NCBI GenBank assembly: GCA_037179385.1
Contig: CM074193.1
Span: 4,547,547-4,611,546, forward strand
Length of the DNA stretch: 64,000 nt
Reading direction: 5' to 3'
Origin: Holothuria scabra
Taxonomy: Eukaryota; Echinodermata; Holothuroidea; Aspidochirotida; Holothuriidae
The first letter of the stretch is position 1. The number at the start of each line of letters is the position of its first letter. Shown here in pieces: positions 1 through 12,700 of the stretch. The notes under the pieces were generated by a model. The model saw only the letters and a list, made by a program, of their open reading frames with translations. It ran no database searches and was not told the origin of the DNA. Made by a program: the position numbers and the translations under genes.

Positions 1-90
1 TCACACTGAGTGTATGAATTGTGTAAATCTCTGCTATTAATATGTGAATGCAGTATCACATCGCAACTAAGCTTAGCCTACCTCTTCTGT

Positions 91-1850
91 CAGTGGCGTA
101 GCTACTGGGGGGGGGGGGCAGGGGGGGCAAGTTGCCCCCCCTGGAAAAATTTTTGGGGAAATTTGGTGAAAATGGGGAAATTTGATGAATCTTCTTATTA
201 TTACAAAAATTTCACAAAAATTTCTCAAAATTTTTGTTAGAATAAGAAATTGTGAGACATTTCTCATACATAATTCGTATTTTCATGCAGCAAATTAACT
301 CAGATTTCGTCAGTGTCGTATGAATCGGCCCAATCCGTGTTCCACAGAAATGTCCTCGCCGCGTAGCAGATTGAATGATCTCTTGTGTTTGTATACGCAC
401 GGGGGTTATGATCAGTGCATTTCAGTGCACAGGAAGCTGTTATTCAGGTGATACTTTGGGAATTCAGTAAAAGGATGTGAAAACTAACAAGTCACTACCG
501 TAGACCCCCGAGGTTGTTATGTTCTTCTAAAAGCTAGCAGTAGCTGTACGATTTTACTCTGTGTACATAACGATGGATGGGGCTGAAACAATCCATGGCC
601 AACGATAAACTTAAATTTAATCTAGAAATTAGAATTAACGGGATCCGTTGGCATACTTAGATTTTGTTACTTAGACTAAATCCTTAGAGGCTTACAAGCT
701 AGTTCGGGAAAATAGCTTTCTGCTCACTTTGAGTGTAACAATAAATGGATAATGAGTACCTTGTAGCCTTCTACACTTAACAGACTGCTTTTCTCACAGG
801 ATATCCTATGTAATCGAGCCACTATTAGGCCTCCTTAGTGGCATGCGAAGGGGAGACCATTGGGCCATGCCCCCCTCACAGATGTCACTTTTTCTTTGTT
901 CTAGTACGTAGTCTAACTTTATTAACACAGATTTTACTTAAAAAGATAGCATATGTTGCACCAGATTGCTTATAAGAACACCCAATTTTTCAAAAATTTT
1001 CGAAGGGGAAGGATTGTCCCTGCAAGGTCTTTCAGTGATGCCAATTTTTTTTTTTTAATTCCTACAAATAGACCAGGCAAATTCTGTCAAGTTCCAATTT
1101 TTACTTAAAAAGGCAGACTCTGTTTCCCACTGGTGGCTTCGATATAAAAGACTACATGTTTAGATTCTCTTTACAATCATAAATGCGCTATTTTGACCAT
1201 CTGAGGGGTCTGATTTTTCGAAATTTTCTTTACGCTCCGCGCCAACCAATGGTGGCGCTCCGCTTAGATAGTCTTTATGACAAAATAACATTTTGTGGCC
1301 AAGAAAAACCACAAATACCGATCAATGCTTTTTTATTTTGACTCATAATAGTGTGCAAATTTTATGTCAAGTTTTTCTTCGTAAGGTAGCATAAATGGCC
1401 TAAAGAAATGCATGCCAAGACAGAAAAGTTTCAGTTTTATCCTAATGAACCACCACGATTCAACTTTTAACACTGTTCCTGTCAAAGTCGAATATCTTGC
1501 ACCATTTTGCACGTAGGCTCCTTGAAAACGTCAAAAAAGTTCCGGACACCCCTCCCCTTAGACCATACTGCATGCCCCTCCCCATTCAGAGAAATCCTGC
1601 GTACGCCACTGCGTTAGTACATACAAATAAACCAGATATTGTTTACCAAAATAATATACTTTGTTATTTCCGATTGCTCTATGTTATACTTTAAGATTAA
1701 AATGCAGGTTATATTACAAAATGACATGGTAATGTTGTTATACTTGTAAGTTTGCATATTTTATATGAAATACATACAAATTGACCGGGAAAAGTTTTGG
1801 GGAAATTTTATACCTTTGCCCCCCTGGAAAAAATCCTAGCTACGCCACTG
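91..1850. mobile_element. hAT-like DNA transposon, non-autonomous, with 8-bp target duplication
   Basis: The ends are perfect 14-bp inverted repeats (CAGTGGCGTAGCTA at the left, its reverse complement at the right). They are flanked by identical 8-bp copies of TCTTCTGT at 83-90 and 1851-1858. An 8-bp duplication and a CAGTG start are typical of the hAT superfamily. Just inside both ends lies a G/C-run segment followed by a run like GGGGAAATTT. No transposase frame is visible in the 1.76 kb interior. A second hAT-type right end (GCGTACGCCACTG, near 1603-1615) lies inside, so at least one other element fragment is nested here. The stretch 1195-1310 resembles part of the repeat at 15.8-16.6 kb. 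Confidence 0.85.
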
Positions 1851-1875
1851 TCTTCTGTATAGTAGTTGACAAGTC

Positions 1876-2045
1876 AGATGGAGTATTAAAGACCAGTTTC
1901 CAACTAATTGGTTCAAGTCGAGCCGGCCACGGCCTTTTTTCCAGTTGTGGCTCACTGGCTGGTTGTCCCTTCCTCCATTGCTTATACGGTATGCTGATCA
2001 CCAAGCACAATGGCAGTGGGTTCTGTTTTCTTTTTTTTTGGGGGG
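1876..2045 (-). repeat. tRNA-derived SINE, body portion
   Basis: The segment matches the SINE body seen in full at 9531-9783, in reverse orientation. It has the tail end (like TAGATGGAGTTTTACGGCCC), the CGAGCCGGCCACGGCC block, the CAGTTGTGGCTCACTGGC block and the ATTGCTTATNNNGAGCACCAAGC block. It ends in a T/G homopolymer at about 2030-2052, so the tRNA-like head is missing. It sits just right of the hAT element's target duplication. Confidence 0.75.
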
Positions 2046-2052
2046 GGGGGGT

Positions 2053-3970
2053 TGACTTTACCATGACACGATCTCCTAACCTCCCGACTGCATGTCTGAT
2101 GTCTCTAACCCCTTGTCCTTTGACCGTGCATACCTGTTCTGAATCGGAGAGACTCTATGTCATGTCCTTGGAAGTTTGTTTCATTATTTTCATCCATGGT
2201 GTTTCTGATCAAAATGTTTTTCTATTATCTTCTTTTGTATCTGTAAAAAATTAAAGGAACGCTTACACTTGTCCGGCAACGTTTACGGCAACTGTACCGG
2301 TAACGGCAATCCGGCATATCTGTTCATATTGTCACGGCAAAACTGGTCACCGCACGGACGATAAGAGGTGCATCGCTCAGTATGTCAGGCCTCTGGGGTC
2401 CTTTTTATGGTGGGGGAGGGTGATTGAGATCGAACTGGGTGGGTTATATTGATGGGGTGCCTTTGGGTGGGGTCTGGTGTCTCATCTGATGTAATATAGT
2501 GTACCGAGCTATAACATGTGTGTAATGGAGTGCGAAGAAGGCCGCATGATAATGTATTAATTATCACGGTTTCAGCGTATCAGTGCCGATTCTCATATTA
2601 ATAACAATTGCCATTACTTGCCCCCTCTAAGCCACACTTCCCATAACAAAGTCTAGAACAGCGCCTGGCACCATCCAGGTTCAGAATTAATTTTGCGGTA
2701 TCTGAGATAACCAGACAGGGAGAGAGTTCCATGGGGGTAAAGATTCTTTCAGATACCGAGAAGCGTTACAACCTAGTCTGTGTAACTACCGGTATAATCT
2801 AACTCTGCACTCGTTCAATCTTGTTCAGTTCTCAAACTGTTCTAGACTGGGAATTTACCGCAGCGCTGAGGACCACATGACCCGTAGCACAAATGTGCAT
2901 GAGGTCATAGAAGGACCGGCAAATTGTACAATAATCAGAAAAAATTAGACACATGTTTCAAATGCAGCAAGCACGATTCAACGGTAAAAATATATTTTTA
3001 TATATAAGGACAGGCATGCAGTAACATAAAAATATGTATACACAGATTTAAGTTTTGTAAATATACCCTAGTATGAGTGCACTTTTCATATTTGGTCCAT
3101 ATTTTACAGGAAGTTCTGTCTGGGCAGTAAAACATTGTGAAAAGCCTAACAGTGCAGCTGTGAGCTATTGTGATTGAAAGTTTTATCAAAGTAAATGTTT
3201 TAATAATATAACACACACTACGAAAGGACGAAGATTGTGCAGTAGAAATAGCCTTTAGTGAAAGACTGTGTTTAGAGGAGAAATGAATCACTTTCCCTGT
3301 TATTCCAATCAATTGTATAAATTCATCGCTACCAGGGGTATGGAATACAATCCCAGTGATGAAAAAACAGACCAATGCAATCAATGCCTCTGTTGTTGAT
3401 TTGAACAGAGCAGATTTTTATCTATCCCATTCAATCAAGTTCTTATACTTCCACAGAAGAAATCGGTTTAAGTCATATATACAAACCTACTGCTGATTAA
3501 TGATGCTAATATTTGAGCGATCGTCTCGTGGGGGTCTTCAAATGAACAGCGGATCATCACAATTCAGTTTTGTGATTCTAATATGGTCTGGGCAAAAAAT
3601 CTCTAAGAAATTTCCAGACTGGATCTACAAGAAGTTCATTTTGAAATAATGTAACTTTGAAAAGTTCCTACAGATAATTGTAACCGTGAAACTTGCTCAC
3701 CATATCATCGTGATTCACTGGATTCTAAGCCTAACTGGGCAGTAAAGCTCTGACTAACTCTTCAGATACCCCCCTCAGGAGTCCATCGAAGCTCCTTCCT
3801 ACAAATTTTTACAGGAAAAATCTAATGAGCCATACTGATAACACCAATGCATCTTGACTGAGCAATGGAATTTCGGCATTTTTCTACACTTCAAAAACAA
3901 GACAGCAGCTCTTATCAAGTTATCAAGCAAAGATGAGAACAATGGGTTCAGAAATAAAGAAAAAATATTT
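2053..3970. other. No gene recognised
   Basis: I see no supported exon. Open frames here are short, lack convincing splice sites and do not resemble known proteins. The only local feature is a G/T-rich patch at 2400-2480. Confidence 0.5.
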
Positions 3971-3974
3971 GCCC

Positions 3975-4700
3975 TTAAAGGTAGTGTGACACCAAAATGA
4001 CAAAATCGGGTACTTGATGTAAAAAGCATTAAAAACCAGGAAAATCACCGCAATTTCCATCAAATTTGGTTAAAAAATTGTCCGTTTCACATGTTTTTTT
4101 CTGATTTGCACTTAATCATGCATAAATATGAGCTGAATATGTAAATTATGTGATGTCATGGGAGGAACATGCCATACATGACTAATGTTATCCTCTGATT
4201 TTGCAATCTTCATTTCAAGGGCATTTGTAACATTAGTATTTCATGTAGGGTTTATTTTGAAAGTTTAAATTGTGTCCTTGAAAATCATCAGTATCAATTA
4301 CCAAACCATAAACAATCTGATGAGTAATTAAGAGATAATTAATATAGGGTTAACAAAAGAAATGTCAACACTGTGCAGCACTCAGCATCACTATTTTTGC
4401 ATAACCAACAAGTTGCTTCCGAAACATTCAAACTTTGAAGAGATATATCTTGAGGACGGTAAAAGATATTGACATAATTCCAGCGGATTCTTCCTTAGGA
4501 AGTAAATTCAGGAGTTTTTGCTGGCATGCCACACTACATTTAATGAGACTGATTCCATGACATCACACCTGCTTACTTCAAGTTTGTTTTTTTTTTTAGA
4601 AAATGAGCCAACTTTCATTGCTTACTTTTCGACTGAGAATCGAATATTGAGAATGAAAATTTCACCAAAACACTTGGAAAATGATGTGTCACTGTATTAT
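3975..4700. repeat. Possible MITE (imperfect inverted ends)
   Basis: The left edge has TTAAAGGTAGTGTGACACCA and the right edge has ATGATGTGTCACTG, which are loosely complementary (AGTG-GACAC core). In between is AT-rich, non-coding sequence with a run of TGTCATGGG/TGACATCA motifs. I could not find a clear target duplication, so the limits are uncertain. Confidence 0.3.
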
Positions 4701-5419
4701 ATATACGTGAGCTATTCTTTTCAGATAAATGAAGAGATCTTTATGAAGTAAATTGATCGGTATCATCAAGGATCATTGTGGTCCACTAAATGCCTATTTA
4801 GTAGGTGGGCGTATGCGCACTGTTTCACAAGAAATTTCCTACATCCAGACTGGCTGACGACAGCGCTAATGCCTAACCTAATCCGTTATCCCAACAAAGA
4901 ATACAACCGATAAAACACAACGGCCAATCAAGAAATTCCTTGTTAAACAGAGTGCATCAGCTGGGTAGCGACCGGTGTTTTGAAATAACGACGTAAAACT
5001 GTAAAACACTGACCCAGATACTACTTTTTATGTGCCATAATCTGATAGGCCTAATTTGATAACGGAAAGAGCATGAGGTTGACAGTCTGAACAAAATCTT
5101 CGACCGCTTTTAGTTGTTTGAACTGTGCTTTCAAATGTGTCTGGGATGATTTCTCTTCTTTAATCGTATCAACATTTTTCAAAGATTCTGAGTAGGATGG
5201 ATATAATAAATGAGGTATTATTGATCGAACTGAATTTAGTCCTGAATCAACAATACTCACTCTTTCGGGGCTTCGGATTGGATTGCTTACCAGCTTACCA
5301 AGCTTCTCAGCCCTGCTTTAAATGTTTAGACAGACAAACTCAACTTTCTGCTGTAACTAGTAATTATACTTTAACTAGCGATTTGGGTTCATTAATTGTG
5401 AAGTTCTTTCCCAAAGTGG

Positions 5420-5506
5420 CCAGTGAGCCACAGCTGGAAAAAAAAGTCGTGGTCGGCTCGACTTGAATCAACAGGTTAAAAACTGGGCCGTAAAATTTAA
5501 CCTTAG
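5420..5506 (+). repeat. SINE 3' fragment
   Basis: It contains CCAGTGAGCCACAGCTGG, a GTCGTGGTCGGCTCGACTTGAA block and CTGGGCCGTAAAA, in the same order as the 3' half of the full SINE at 9531-9783. The head and upstream body are absent. Confidence 0.75.
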
Positions 5507-5523
5507 TAACTTTTCCCACGTCG

Positions 5524-5610
5524 TGTCATACGAAAGACTTAAAACAGTTAAAAAAGGAAGATTCTGCCGTTGTGTGTGATGTTCCGCATAAGCAAGGAAA
5601 TAGGAATAAC
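5524..5610 (+). repeat. SINE central fragment
   Basis: It matches the middle of the SINE body (GTCATACGAAAGACTT, then TGCCGTTGTGTGTGATG, then CCGCATAAGCAA). It lies directly after another SINE 3' fragment in the same orientation, so two copies may have been joined or partly deleted. The overlapping open frames at 5526-5839 are by-products of this repeat. Confidence 0.65.
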
Positions 5611-5619
5611 AACCAAGTC

Positions 5620-7280
5620 CCCAACAAGTGGAAAATATCCTTTTCTTCTAAAAGTCCCCACGACTCTCTGGCGAAGAGCCAAGGGGCGAAAACCAAACGA
5701 TTACTCCCGGAGGAGTTCTGCTCCCTTAAGGAGCTTAACGTCCCAAATGGACAAGTACGCCCTCCAAAGGGCAAACACTGAGTGGTCCTGCTCTAGACTG
5801 GCTGAAGAGAACAGAAGCCACAACCTGGATTCAGTTTAACGTCATGCCCAAGTGGAAAAAAGTCCGTGAGGGCTGCTAGATTAAGCCAGAAGATTACAAG
5901 TTGAGGCGTGCAAATTGATCTAACCTACCTACCTCAACACCCAGATCTAGCCACCTGTGAGTATCATTAATAGGCCTATAAATTTTTGTAAGGGTAATCT
6001 CTAAAGATTTTATTCCAAACGCAGTAATGAGATTACAGAATGGGGGCGATTTCACCCAACATTTTCACCTTTTATTCACCATTAGTCAGTCTCAAGCTGA
6101 ATTGCTTTAGTTGATTAATACACTCGTACTGGTATTTATCCCGTACAACGGATTGGCTGCATCATTACAAAACAAACCAGACGATTTAAATTGCTCTAAG
6201 AACAAGCCAGTCGTTTCTATTAGCTTGTGAGTGAGACTCTTTAGGTTGACGCTTCAGGTACAAAAATTGAAAGGAATGATGACAAATACTTAGTAAGAAG
6301 GCGACTTAAACCAGTCTAACAGTCTAGCAGTAGCTTTTGATAGTATATATCGCATGAGTCATGACCTGTTGGTGACTAGAACTGCATCTGCTTGCACTAA
6401 GGAATTCGTTCCCTCCTCAAAACGGTTCTCTGTTCTTCCCTGTTTTTCATGTAAACACACAATAACTGAGAAATATCTCACTTAAAGTAGTATATGCATG
6501 GAAGTACTACTTCCATGGTATATGTAGAGGTATAGTAATGTTAAGAATGCTAACATGCAATGTAGGTATACAGACCTAAGGTTCTACTTACTGGGAAGCA
6601 TAACTTTGGGTATTCAGGTGGAGACCCTTTCAACCAATGAGTTAACTGTAGATTGGAAACAAACGCACAAATACGCAATAGAATTGTTCAACAGTATTTC
6701 ATTGACAGGTCTCTTTCTATTGTTATTACTCTGTTAACTAGTACTAAACCCTTTTATGACCATCTCTATACCCTCTTTTCTAAGACTAATCCCAAGACAA
6801 AAGTCATTGTTTAAATTTTAAAGTAAGGCTTGTTGCTGCCAAATGTCCATGCGCGCTTTAATCAGGATTTTCCGGCAAACGACACAAAACAAACTGAGAC
6901 CCCAAGATTTTAATACGCTTTTTGCTAAAAATATTGTTCAAGTTCATGCATGTCTGTCAAAATTGCTCCCATCATCAAGAAACATTATTTGAAACGACGT
7001 TTTTAAAGACCACATATTCATCATCACTCTAAACAGTTACGGTTCTCCTTAGTCCCTGCCATAGCCATTCATGCGAGATAAGTGCGCTTTAGATTTCGCG
7101 ACGCGGACCGCCACTCCGACGTTGTCCTTGACATTTCAACAACTTGGTTTAGCGTTGTTTTGCGTTGCGCTCGAAACGGCATATACATTGATTTCGTCAT
7201 TGTGTTGTAGATGAGGTGTACGCCGTGAAATCTAAAGCTCCGTTTTATTGAAGATTACGACGCGTCATCCGAACTAATTT
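5620..7280. other. No gene recognised
   Basis: I see no supported exon. A short near-perfect palindrome lies at 6497-6517 (listed separately). The stretch 7080-7210 is richer in CpG than its surroundings, but I found no promoter element or coding frame there. Confidence 0.5.
6497..6517. repeat. Near-perfect palindrome CATGGAAGTA-n-TACTTCCATG
   Basis: Two 10-bp arms are perfectly complementary around a single central base. Related copies of the same motif occur at 19760-19787, 34653-34676 and 44484-44507. Confidence 0.7.
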
Positions 7281-7284
7281 TTTT

Positions 7285-7545
7285 TACCCAGTGTTACCAA
7301 AATTCTCAATTGGTGTCAAATTCTAAAAACTGAAGAATAGCTCATACACAACATGCACCGAGAGTGTCTGATTATTCGTTATAAAGGGTCCTGTATGCTC
7401 ACCAGGGAATAGCTCTTAAGCAATGAATTATGATCTTTAAACTATGATTTTAAAAAAAGAGTTTTAGAAAGATGTGGGTGTACTAGAAGTAAGTAGGTTG
7501 GTAGAACTTAAACTAAAACCGTATGTGGCCGTGACGAACCCCTAA
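7285..7545 (+). repeat. Diverged copy of the TTAA-type MITE
   Basis: It shares the order of landmarks of the better-preserved copy at 57779-58070: AAATTCTCAATTGG, then ACACAACATGCACCGAGAGTGT, then a TGTGGG segment followed by AAGTAAGTAGGTTGG. It is strongly diverged, and its ends are no longer clear. Confidence 0.5.
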
Positions 7546-8218
7546 AGTTAAAGTTTAAGAGTTTGGTTTTCCGTCAAGGCATTAGTTGTAATTATTTCAT
7601 TCTGTAACAATTTTAATGTTTTCAACACTCAGGATAGAGATAATACATCTGTATAATTGTCTACTTTAACCATTAGAACATTCTTTTGTTGTGCGTAGGG
7701 AAGCGTATGGGGTAACCAATTTTGATTTTGTCTCAATGTTAGAAGATTTAGATTTACAGTCATGCTTGAACTGATAATGTACCAAAAGATAATTTTGAAA
7801 TTTCCAATTGGATTGTCCTTCCATAAACCATTTGATACTGGCTAAAATTCAGGGCTACTCGAATGGATGAAGATATTGATCCTGTCTAACTATTTATTAG
7901 TAAAGTATGACATCCAATGTAAAAGGTAAACTGCAAGATAGTCTATATGACAATGAATCATAAGAGTTGTGAGAGTTCCGAGGGTCAGTCTAACTCATGA
8001 CAAGCCGTCTTCAGTCATCTGGGAACCCAAGCGAGTACTATAAGCTTTTTCCCATTTGCGACTTTCTTCAACAAAATTCCATTTTTAATGGGGAGGGAGG
8101 GAACTTGAACCACTTATTTGAAAATATGGTGAATGTGAATTCATAATTTTAAGTTTTTCTTTAAGGTGAACCCCATTCTCTTATTGCTTGTCTTTGTCAG
8201 GATACTTCGATTTGCTAC

Positions 8219-8690
8219 ATTCCCTTCATTGGGGAGCATGCCCCCTTATCTCCATATGTCGTGCAAGTCCTGGGGCCTGTTCCACAAAGAGTTACGCACG
8301 ATAGTAAGTTTGATTTACTGTTGGCTTAAGTATGGTGAATCAAACTTAAGATTGTGCGTAACTCTTTGTGGAACGGCCCCCTGGTATAATAAGTGACAGT
8401 CTGGTGTAAAGCTTTGAGCAAGGTAAACGGTTGTCAATCTTCCACAATAGCCCCTAGGTTGAATTTAGTGGTTAAATTAAGTTTTTTTTTAAATGCGGTC
8501 CTTGTCAATACTTTGAGTTCACCCAACCCCTCACTGGTGATGGGGATTTCCCCTTATCTGGATATGTCGTGCAAGTCCTGGTAGAATTCCTTGTCAGCCT
8601 GGTGGGGATTTTCAGCAAGCGGCTGTCAATCTTTCACAACAGTCGTGAGTATGAGACTGCCAAAAGGTCGAATTTAATGGCGTAATTTGA
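8219..8690. repeat. Two-copy direct duplication (about 8219-8455 and 8522-8690)
   Basis: Both copies contain CCCCTTATCT followed by an ATATGTCGTGCAAGTCCTGG stretch. Both then have a segment like TGTCAATCTTCCACAA and a GGTTGAATTTA-type run. The first copy is interrupted after AAGTCCTGG by the foldback element at 8274-8379. The second copy keeps the uninterrupted sequence. Confidence 0.7.
8274..8379. mobile_element. Foldback MITE inserted in the duplication
   Basis: Arms of about 43 bp (8272-8315 and 8338-8380) are about 90% complementary and carry the block TTCCACAAAGAGTTACGCAC. The loop is about 22 bp. CCTGG occurs on both sides (8269-8273 and 8380-8384) but only once at the matching empty site (8577-8581), which supports insertion with a short target duplication. 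Confidence 0.75.
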
Positions 8691-8821
8691 CTTTTTAAGC
8701 AATGTAAAAGACCGCATGCCTCCAAATAATGTTTGTTTTTTCCGTTCAATCAATGGCATACTGAGTCTGTTTCTAAACTGCGTAAATGCAAGGCCCGGCC
8801 GTGACCATTGTCCACCATATT

Positions 8822-8870
8822 TGTAAGAAGTAACAGCTTTGTCGAGAATTTCTAATAGTTACTTCTTACA
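8822..8870. repeat. Perfect 13-bp inverted repeat
   Basis: TGTAAGAAGTAAC at 8822-8834 is exactly complementary to GTTACTTCTTACA at 8858-8870, with a 23-base loop. No gene is nearby, so I give it no function. Confidence 0.7.
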
Positions 8871-8884
8871 TTAGTTGATTACAT

Positions 8885-9520
8885 GCTCCCTCTAATTAAG
8901 GTGCGTTCACACCCCAAATCTGCTGAGGTTTGCGGAAGAGATTTGGAATTTTCCTCTTAGGAAGAATGGGGGAAGCTTCGTGCACAGCCTAAAACCGCCC
9001 ACATGTACTAGGAAAAAAGAAAATGTACGTCGCACTCCTAAACGCCACAGGTTTCGGCTTTCGTGTGAACGCCCCTATGCACGCCACTAGGCTGGCTAGA
9101 TAAGATAACAGCTGTCATTTCTTGAAACCCAATTTTTTTATATATCCTCTTCATATTGTCTCTCTTGTCCCTCTGATGTACCCCTATGTAGGCCCCTGGT
9201 ATTTTTATACTTATTTTGAAAGTTAACAAAAGTGCCCATGAATAATCACCGGCTTTACGGTATGCTTAACAAAGAGTGCAATCACCCTAACGCCTAAAGT
9301 AGTCATCAACTTTCGTTATCGATCATTCCTCATGACGTCAAAATTTCGCACAGGTGTTTGGAACTACACTCCCGCCGAAACTCCGTGAAAGTATGTGTAA
9401 CGGAGGACAGATCCAAGATGAAAGAAAATACTAGTACAGCGTAACGAAACCACGTAGCCAATTCAGAAATGGGCATCATAGGGCTATTTGTCGGATGTAG
9501 CCTTGTAAGTTATGTTTGTA
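8885..9520. other. No gene recognised
   Basis: I see non-coding sequence with no clear repeat ends and no exon with usable splice sites. Confidence 0.45.
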
Positions 9521-9530
9521 AAAAAACTAG

Positions 9531-9783
9531 TGTTTGGTCTAACGATAAGATCATCTGCCTCTCATGCGGAAGGCCCGGGTTCTATTCCCAGGTCGAGTCA
9601 TACCAAAGACTCTAAATACTGTATAGGACCTAATGCCGTTATGCGTGATGCTCCGCATAGGCAATGGAGTACGGAGAAAAAAGCCAGTGAGCCACAACTG
9701 GATAAAAGGCCGTGGCCGGCTCGACTTGAACCAATAGGTTGGAAACTGGCCCGTAAAACTCCATTTAACTAACTAACTAAAAA
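9531..9783 (+). mobile_element. Full-length tRNA-derived SINE (head type 1)
   Basis: The 5' head is tRNA-like, with an A-box-like TGGTCTAACGA at 9535-9545 and a B-box-like GGTTCTATTCC at 9578-9588. These are the internal RNA polymerase III promoter elements of such SINEs. The body follows: CATACCAAAGACTC, TGATGCTCCGCATAGGCAATGG, GCCAGTGAGCCACAACTGG, GGCCGTGGCCGGCTCGACTT and AACTGGCCCGTAAAACTCC. It ends in a short (TAAC)n-like tail. It is the clearest reference copy here. The open frame across it is not a gene. Confidence 0.9.
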
Positions 9784-9784
9784 T

Positions 9785-12700
9785 TAAAGGAATAAAAGCC
9801 CACATGGCAGTTAAAGACTGCCAAAACGCCCACAGTAATGCGTTTACCCAAGCACACCCACAACTTTTTTAAGTAGTCAATGAACTGTTTATCTAGGTGC
9901 TCGTATTTTTGTCTCCTCACAGACGTCTTTCCATCAGGGCATGCCAATTCACGCTTTACTATACACCTTTGCGTGCGCATCTTTTAAGGAAATTCTCCAA
10001 GTTCTCTCGTCAAAAGCATTGCCTTGAACTTAACAGACCTTAAACTGCAGATTGATTCTTCAAAGGAAAAGGTGCTCAAGCCACAGAACAATAGGTAGGA
10101 TCCTATAGGGTGATTTCACTGACGTCACAAGCTCCGCCTCTTTTGACGAGCAAAATGTAGTGGTACACATTTCGTGTAGCTAAATGCGTGTCTGTAAAAC
10201 GCTTGATTTTTGCCCGGCAGTTGACGTGGCTTACCAACTGTGACGTAACACGAGAGCTCTCTATTATTAACGTGAATTTCATTTTAACTGTTTGAACAAT
10301 CTACCGACCATTATTAAAATAGGAAAAGAACCTTCATTGCTTTTTTACCTCAATGTAAGCACTAAAGCGATGTAATTCACATGTTAATACCTATCATAGA
10401 CAATAAAAGCTCTATTTTCTGGTGGCTTTGACGTGTGTGTTCGGATTTTGTAGCAGTTTTAACTGCATTTCGGATAATGGGAGAGATCATTGCTTACTTA
10501 TGCAGAAGTAAAGATCTAAACTAAACATGAGTGAAACAAGAACTAGTTTTCTTGACGGGATTTGCCCTTTCAAAGAGTATCTCTAATTAAAACAAGGACT
10601 GTATGTATGACTTTAAAGTTCCAGTTCATCAAATACTTGTTGATAAGCCTTCCAGACTTTTGTCATTAATCTTCACACTCCGATGACTTGAAAACCTCAA
10701 AATGGTCGTAAAAGCCACAAGAATTTGATACTCTTTAAGAAACCACAAAGGTATAAGGTTTCAATTTCAATTTGGATTTTACAATTTCAGTATAGTAATT
10801 TTGTGATTTGTCCGCATTAGAGAGGTTTTTTACCGACGTCACTGCGTAACACACCTCTTTTGCTCATTGTACACCAATTGTTACCACGGTACTGTGACCT
10901 AAAACAAATCTAAGGCGCATGTTCAGTGACGGTCAGTATGCCACATTGAACATCTCCGACGTCACGTCGTGAGAAACCTCAGCTCATATTTCCTGCTTTG
11001 TAAATCAAGTAGTCGTTTGCAAAGTCAGAACCTCAAGACGCAAACACATATATCCTACTGCGCGGGATTTCTGTTCGATTGATTCAGCTTGCAACATTTT
11101 TAACCACCGTAGCCTTTATTCCCTTGGGTTATTATGATAATTAGGTATGTACGTGTGACAAGAGTGAAAAACTCTTGTGCTGGCAATAGATTTTGATTCC
11201 CGCCGTATGCAGAAGGATCTAAGTGTTGGTGTTGTGTGTGAACGACAGGTCACTGCAAACAAAATATCCCAGGAAGTGAAATGTCAGTGTAGGCCCTTTT
11301 ACCTATTTTCACGTGGAAGGTCCTCACGGACTCTTTAGTTTGCGGCAATGTCAAAGGTCAATATTTACTTTACCAGAAGAAAGACGTCGAAAACTTGTAA
11401 GCATTATATCCCAGGCAGGACGATTTAGATAAGTCTTACAATAAACATATTAATCCCCCCCCCCCCACACACACACACACAGCATAGAATTTTGACTGGT
11501 TTTAGCGGAGGTCAAACATTTTTAGCATACTAAGAGATCGAATAATGCAAAAGGTAGAACTTAACTGGGCGTAAACATTTTTTCTCAAAACATTAAATTT
11601 CGAGAACTTATGGCTAAGCTAGTAAAAAACTCATATCAAAGAGATGATATCCATCGATTTTGTTGAAAGTCAAAGGAAATTATGGTAACCGGAGGTCAAT
11701 GGCTAAAATTTGTAAACATGATATCTCAACGAGAAACACTTGTTATCTTTTTCAAATGAACTTTTTGGTCAATACGAATAAACATCATTGTCATTTTGGT
11801 ATTTTTTTAAAAATCATTTTAATGCTACCAGCAATCAAAGTGGTTTAAGTTACCGGCGCTTACTTTGCATGGGTGCGCCTTGTACATCATTGCTGCCCCT
11901 ACACCAGGGGTTGTATCGAAACCCTTGTCGAGGCGTTGTCATTGAACCATAAACGAAAGTCTACCCGAGTACCTTCGAGTACTCGTCCTTATCTTCTTAA
12001 TTGCCTTTGGGTACCACAACCGTCCCCTTAAAAAGTCCCCACTAGTACCCACACTGTCAAGTGCAACGTCCCGGTTATCTTGAGAGTAGAAAATGCTTAC
12101 AGTTTCGCATATCAGACAATAAGTTTTACGTTTGTTGGGTTGCCGTACAGCCTATTGTGATCAAAAGTTATTAGAGGTCAAAAGGCGTTAAATGACTTAA
12201 TGCTTTCATGAGGCTGTAAAATACAAACCATTGTGTATGAACTTCAGGTATCTTTTCATTTTGAGGCAAAATATTATTTTGTTATTGTAACAACTCAGCA
12301 ACAGTATCAATAAAGTAACTAGACCGACTCTGCTTGTCCTTTATTCTCTTCAATTTTACGAGCGGAATCTGAATTTGACTGTTAACTAAAACAGGGTTTC
12401 TGCTCCGTGAGCATTTGGAGTTGAACGAATTTTGTCATTAAAGCAATGTATGGGGTAAAAACAGTCTTTGTTACTTGGCATTATTGTTCACGTATTCCCT
12501 TTGAACTTCTTTCATGTGTTCCGACAAATAAGAACCCAAAAGATATCATTGTTTTTAAGTTTTAAAATTACCATCAAGAATTGCAAATCCTGTTTCTTAT
12601 TCGACTAATGAAAAACTTAGCCATATATAGAAAATGAACTATCAAATTATGAAATGCCAGGGGCTTTAGCATAGGGTTTTGTGATTTAACAAAGATCAGG

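Noticed and set aside
5526..5839. Three overlapping frames of 69 to 89 codons
   Set aside because: Partly SINE sequence, overlapping on both strands, and without recognisable protein features.
9531..9610. tRNA gene
   Set aside because: It has A- and B-box-like motifs but belongs to a repeated SINE, lacks a full cloverleaf and is followed by the SINE body.
9512..9772. 86-codon open frame on the plus strand
   Set aside because: It coincides with the full SINE and translates its tRNA-like head and body.
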